In this document: positions 62,368-64,000 of the stretch, in pieces | Numbering within the stretch: the first letter of the stretch is position 1 | How the letters are laid out: each line of letters starts with the position of its first letter | The notes under the pieces: model-generated | The model's database searches: none | What the model saw: only the letters and a program-made list of their open reading frames with translations | What the model was told of the DNA's origin: nothing | Assembly (NCBI RefSeq): GCF_023746555.1 | Contig: NZ_CP098755.1 | Span: 5,295,001 to 5,359,000, forward strand | DNA length: 64,000 nucleotides | DNA from: Brevibacillus ruminantium | GTDB lineage: Bacteria; Bacillota; Bacilli; Brevibacillales; Brevibacillaceae | Direction of reading: 5' to 3' | Position numbers and translations under genes: made by a program

Positions 62368-63309
62368 TTACTTCTTCAAATCCTCAATCGAGTCGATATC
62401 CATATAGGCGGGAACGACCAGCCCGATCTTGGTGCCCTCCAGATTGGGACCCAAATCCTCCAGGTCTTTGCCCAGTCTCTCGTAGTAATCCGCATGTGTC
62501 GTCGGCAACCACGCCGCTACCATGCCGTCCACGTCACCATTCGCTACTCCCGCCCACATCGGACCGGCTTCTACCTGGCTCAGCTCCACTTTGTACTTCA
62601 GCTTCTGTTCCAGCACCGTCTTCACGACGTTGGTGCTGGCGATTTCCGAATCCCAAGCCACGTACGCCAAAGAGATTTTTTTGCCTTCTTCAGGCTGAAT
62701 ACCTTCCACCCATTTGTTGACGGTTTCTTCGTTGGCGCTTACCCAATCCGCAGCGGCTTCTTCCGGCTTTTTCCCGTCCGTGATGGCCAGCATGACGGAT
62801 TCCATGTCAGCCGTCGTCCAGTGGAAATTGTCGAGGAACGCATACGCGCTCGGATGTTCTTCCTTCAATCCTTTGCGGACAATCGTGTGAATCTGTTCAT
62901 CCGCTCCGTACACGCCCTTGGGGTCCTTCAAGTACTTCAGGTCAAACTTGGAGAACTTCCAGTGCGGTGTCCAGCCTGTAATGATAATTGGCTTTTTGTC
63001 CTTGTAGGCTTGCGTCAGCGCAGCGGTCATGGCTGCACCGGAGCCTTCGACCAGTTCCCAATCCTTCAGATCGTATTCCTGAATCGCTTTCTCGGTTGCT
63101 TTCATCAGACCTGCACCGGGGTCAATCCCGATAATTTTATAATCGACCTGCGCACCGACGCCGCCTTGGCCGCTGCCCGCGCCATCTGAGCCGGAAGCAT
63201 TCTGGTTTTCTGTCGACTTGTCTGTCGGCTGCGACGCTCCCGAACATCCCGCCATCAGCATACTCAACCCCAATACGACAGCAATTCCTGTACTCCATCT
63301 TTTTTTCAA
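62368..63309 (-). CDS. opuAC: Glycine betaine/proline ABC transporter binding lipoprotein
   Basis: This is an osmoprotectant-binding lipoprotein of 313 residues. The signal ends in LMAGC, followed by a Ser/Gly/Asn-rich linker and a ProX/OpuAC fold (KIIGIDPGAGLMKATEKAIQEY, WTPHWKFSKFDLKYLKDP, MWAGVANGDVDGMVAAWLP). The tryptophan-rich segments supply the aromatic cage for the quaternary ammonium. In OpuA the order is ATPase, permease, binding protein; the permease lies directly upstream here. Confidence 0.92.
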   Translation of the reverse strand: MKKRWSTGIAVVLGLSMLMAGCSGASQPTDKSTENQNASGSDGAGSGQGGVGAQVDYKIIGIDPGAGLMKATEKAIQEYDLKDWELVEGSGAAMTAALTQAYKDKKPIIITGWTPHWKFSKFDLKYLKDPKGVYGADEQIHTIVRKGLKEEHPSAYAFLDNFHWTTADMESVMLAITDGKKPEEAAADWVSANEETVNKWVEGIQPEEGKKISLAYVAWDSEIASTNVVKTVLEQKLKYKVELSQVEAGPMWAGVANGDVDGMVAAWLPTTHADYYERLGKDLEDLGPNLEGTKIGLVVPAYMDIDSIEDLKK

Positions 63310-63321
63310 TGAAGACCCCTC

Positions 63322-64000
63322 CTAGGCGTTTTTCTTTTTCCCCATGCTTTGGGTGATTCTATCCAATAAAATGGCCATGATCACGATTGCCAGTCCGGCT
63401 TCAAAACCTGCGCCGATCTTGATCTGCGTCACGGCACGATAGACGTCCGCCCCCAGACCCTTGGCACCAATCATGGACGCGATCACGACCATGGAAAGCG
63501 CGAGCATGATGCTCTGGTTGATGCCCGCCATCACCGTAGGCTTTGCAAGCGGCATCTGCACCTTGATCAGCTTCTGCCACGAGGTGGAACCGAAAGCGTC
63601 GGATGCCTCGATCAGCTCGGCGGGCACCTGTCTGATCCCGAGATTGGTCAGTCGAATCGTCGGCGGCATCGCGAAAATCACGGAAGCAATAACCCCTGGC
63701 ACTTTGCCCAGTCCAAAAAAGAAGATGGCCGGAATCAAATAGACAAAGGCGGGCATCGTTTGCATAAAGTCGAGGATGGGTGTGACCACATTTCGCACAT
63801 TGTCTGACCGTGCACACCAAATCCCTACGGGAATTCCCACAATAATCGAGATAAAGCCAGCCGTCATGACCAGAGCCAGTGTATCCATGGCGTGCGCCCA
63901 GTACCCCAGATTTTCAATCAGAATCAGTCCAATCAATGAAAACAGAGCAATCGGCCATTTTCCGGCACGATACGCGAGCAGCACCAAAGCCAGGATCAGC
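63322..64000 (-). CDS. opuAB: Glycine betaine ABC transporter permease (partial)
   Basis: This is the C-terminal 226 codons of the permease, cut by the right edge. The proW/OpuAB signatures are present: IPVGIWCARSDNVRNVVTPILDFMQTMPAFVYLIPAIFFFGLG and the EAA-type loop ELIEASDAFGSTSWQKLIKVQMPLAKP. At least five membrane helices are seen. It pairs with the binding protein 12 bp downstream; the ATPase gene is expected to the right of the window. Confidence 0.92.
   Translation of the reverse strand, partial: LILALVLLAYRAGKWPIALFSLIGLILIENLGYWAHAMDTLALVMTAGFISIIVGIPVGIWCARSDNVRNVVTPILDFMQTMPAFVYLIPAIFFFGLGKVPGVIASVIFAMPPTIRLTNLGIRQVPAELIEASDAFGSTSWQKLIKVQMPLAKPTVMAGINQSIMLALSMVVIASMIGAKGLGADVYRAVTQIKIGAGFEAGLAIVIMAILLDRITQSMGKKKNA

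Overview
The window looks like chromosomal DNA of a moderately GC-rich, endospore-forming Firmicute, most likely Brevibacillus or a close relative. The indications are a YhcN/YlaJ spore lipoprotein, Bacillus-type GlpP, EcsAB, NupNOPQ, OpuA, YxcD and PucR proteins, strong AGGAGG ribosome-binding sites with frequent GTG/TTG starts, and Firmicute-type SAM-I and purine riboswitches and PurBoxes. The genus is an inference. I saw no tRNA, rRNA, CRISPR array, prophage or complete insertion sequence.

Layout, left to right. 1-6.6 kb: a Tat-targeted gluconate-dehydrogenase-type small subunit (cut by the window edge), a spore lipoprotein, glutaminyl-tRNA synthetase (unusual for Bacilli), a SET-domain protein and a chemoreceptor. 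6.6-7.3 kb: a deletion scar carrying a nitrilase remnant and a GntR remnant. 7.3-13.7 kb: a glycerol-3-phosphate operon (glpP, HAD phosphatase, ugpC-A-E-B, ugpQ) with a leader terminator that GlpP could control. 13.8-15.7 kb: a gene-poor stretch with one stalk-domain protein and three copies of an interspersed repeat bounded by about 20-bp inverted repeats. 15.7-22.1 kb: a nucleoside import and phosphorolysis unit (nupNOPQ, a YuiH-type molybdoenzyme, a uridine-phosphorylase-like enzyme) preceded by a SAM-I riboswitch and then by a second promoter overlapped by paired PurBoxes. 22-24 kb: a chemoreceptor and an RsiV-like remnant. 24-29 kb: a purine-linked block, with a guanine-type riboswitch ahead of a COG2509 flavoprotein, OsmC, an NCS2 purine permease and a divergent Rieske oxygenase that share a PurBox pair.

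29-37 kb: an operon of little-described families (IclR regulator, OPT transporter, DUF917, DUF1177, AroM, AmpS-type aminopeptidase) flanked by a PucR regulator. 37-49 kb: a full ethanolamine-utilisation microcompartment operon (eutL, EutK-like, eutE, eutM, pduL, unknown, eutN, eutS, eutP, eutW, eutV, eutA, eutB, eutC). It has two candidate EutV (ANTAR) antitermination sites, one in the leader and one between eutV and eutA. 49-56 kb: a LysR/YeiH pair, ecsAB, and a GltC-like regulator divergent from glutamate dehydrogenase. 56-64 kb: a cold-shock pair (DEAD-box helicase and Csp), two small proteins, a VanRS-type two-component system, and a glycine-betaine transporter cut by the right edge.

A recurrent theme is RNA-level control: SAM-I and guanine riboswitches, a GlpP leader terminator, and ANTAR attenuators. 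Purine, nucleoside and one-carbon metabolism form a second theme between 15 and 29 kb. The strongest leads are a SAM riboswitch on a nucleoside transporter operon, a guanine-type aptamer whose only visible terminator conflicts with the folded aptamer (predicting an ON switch) ahead of an uncharacterised flavoprotein, and the OPT/DUF917/DUF1177/AroM operon.
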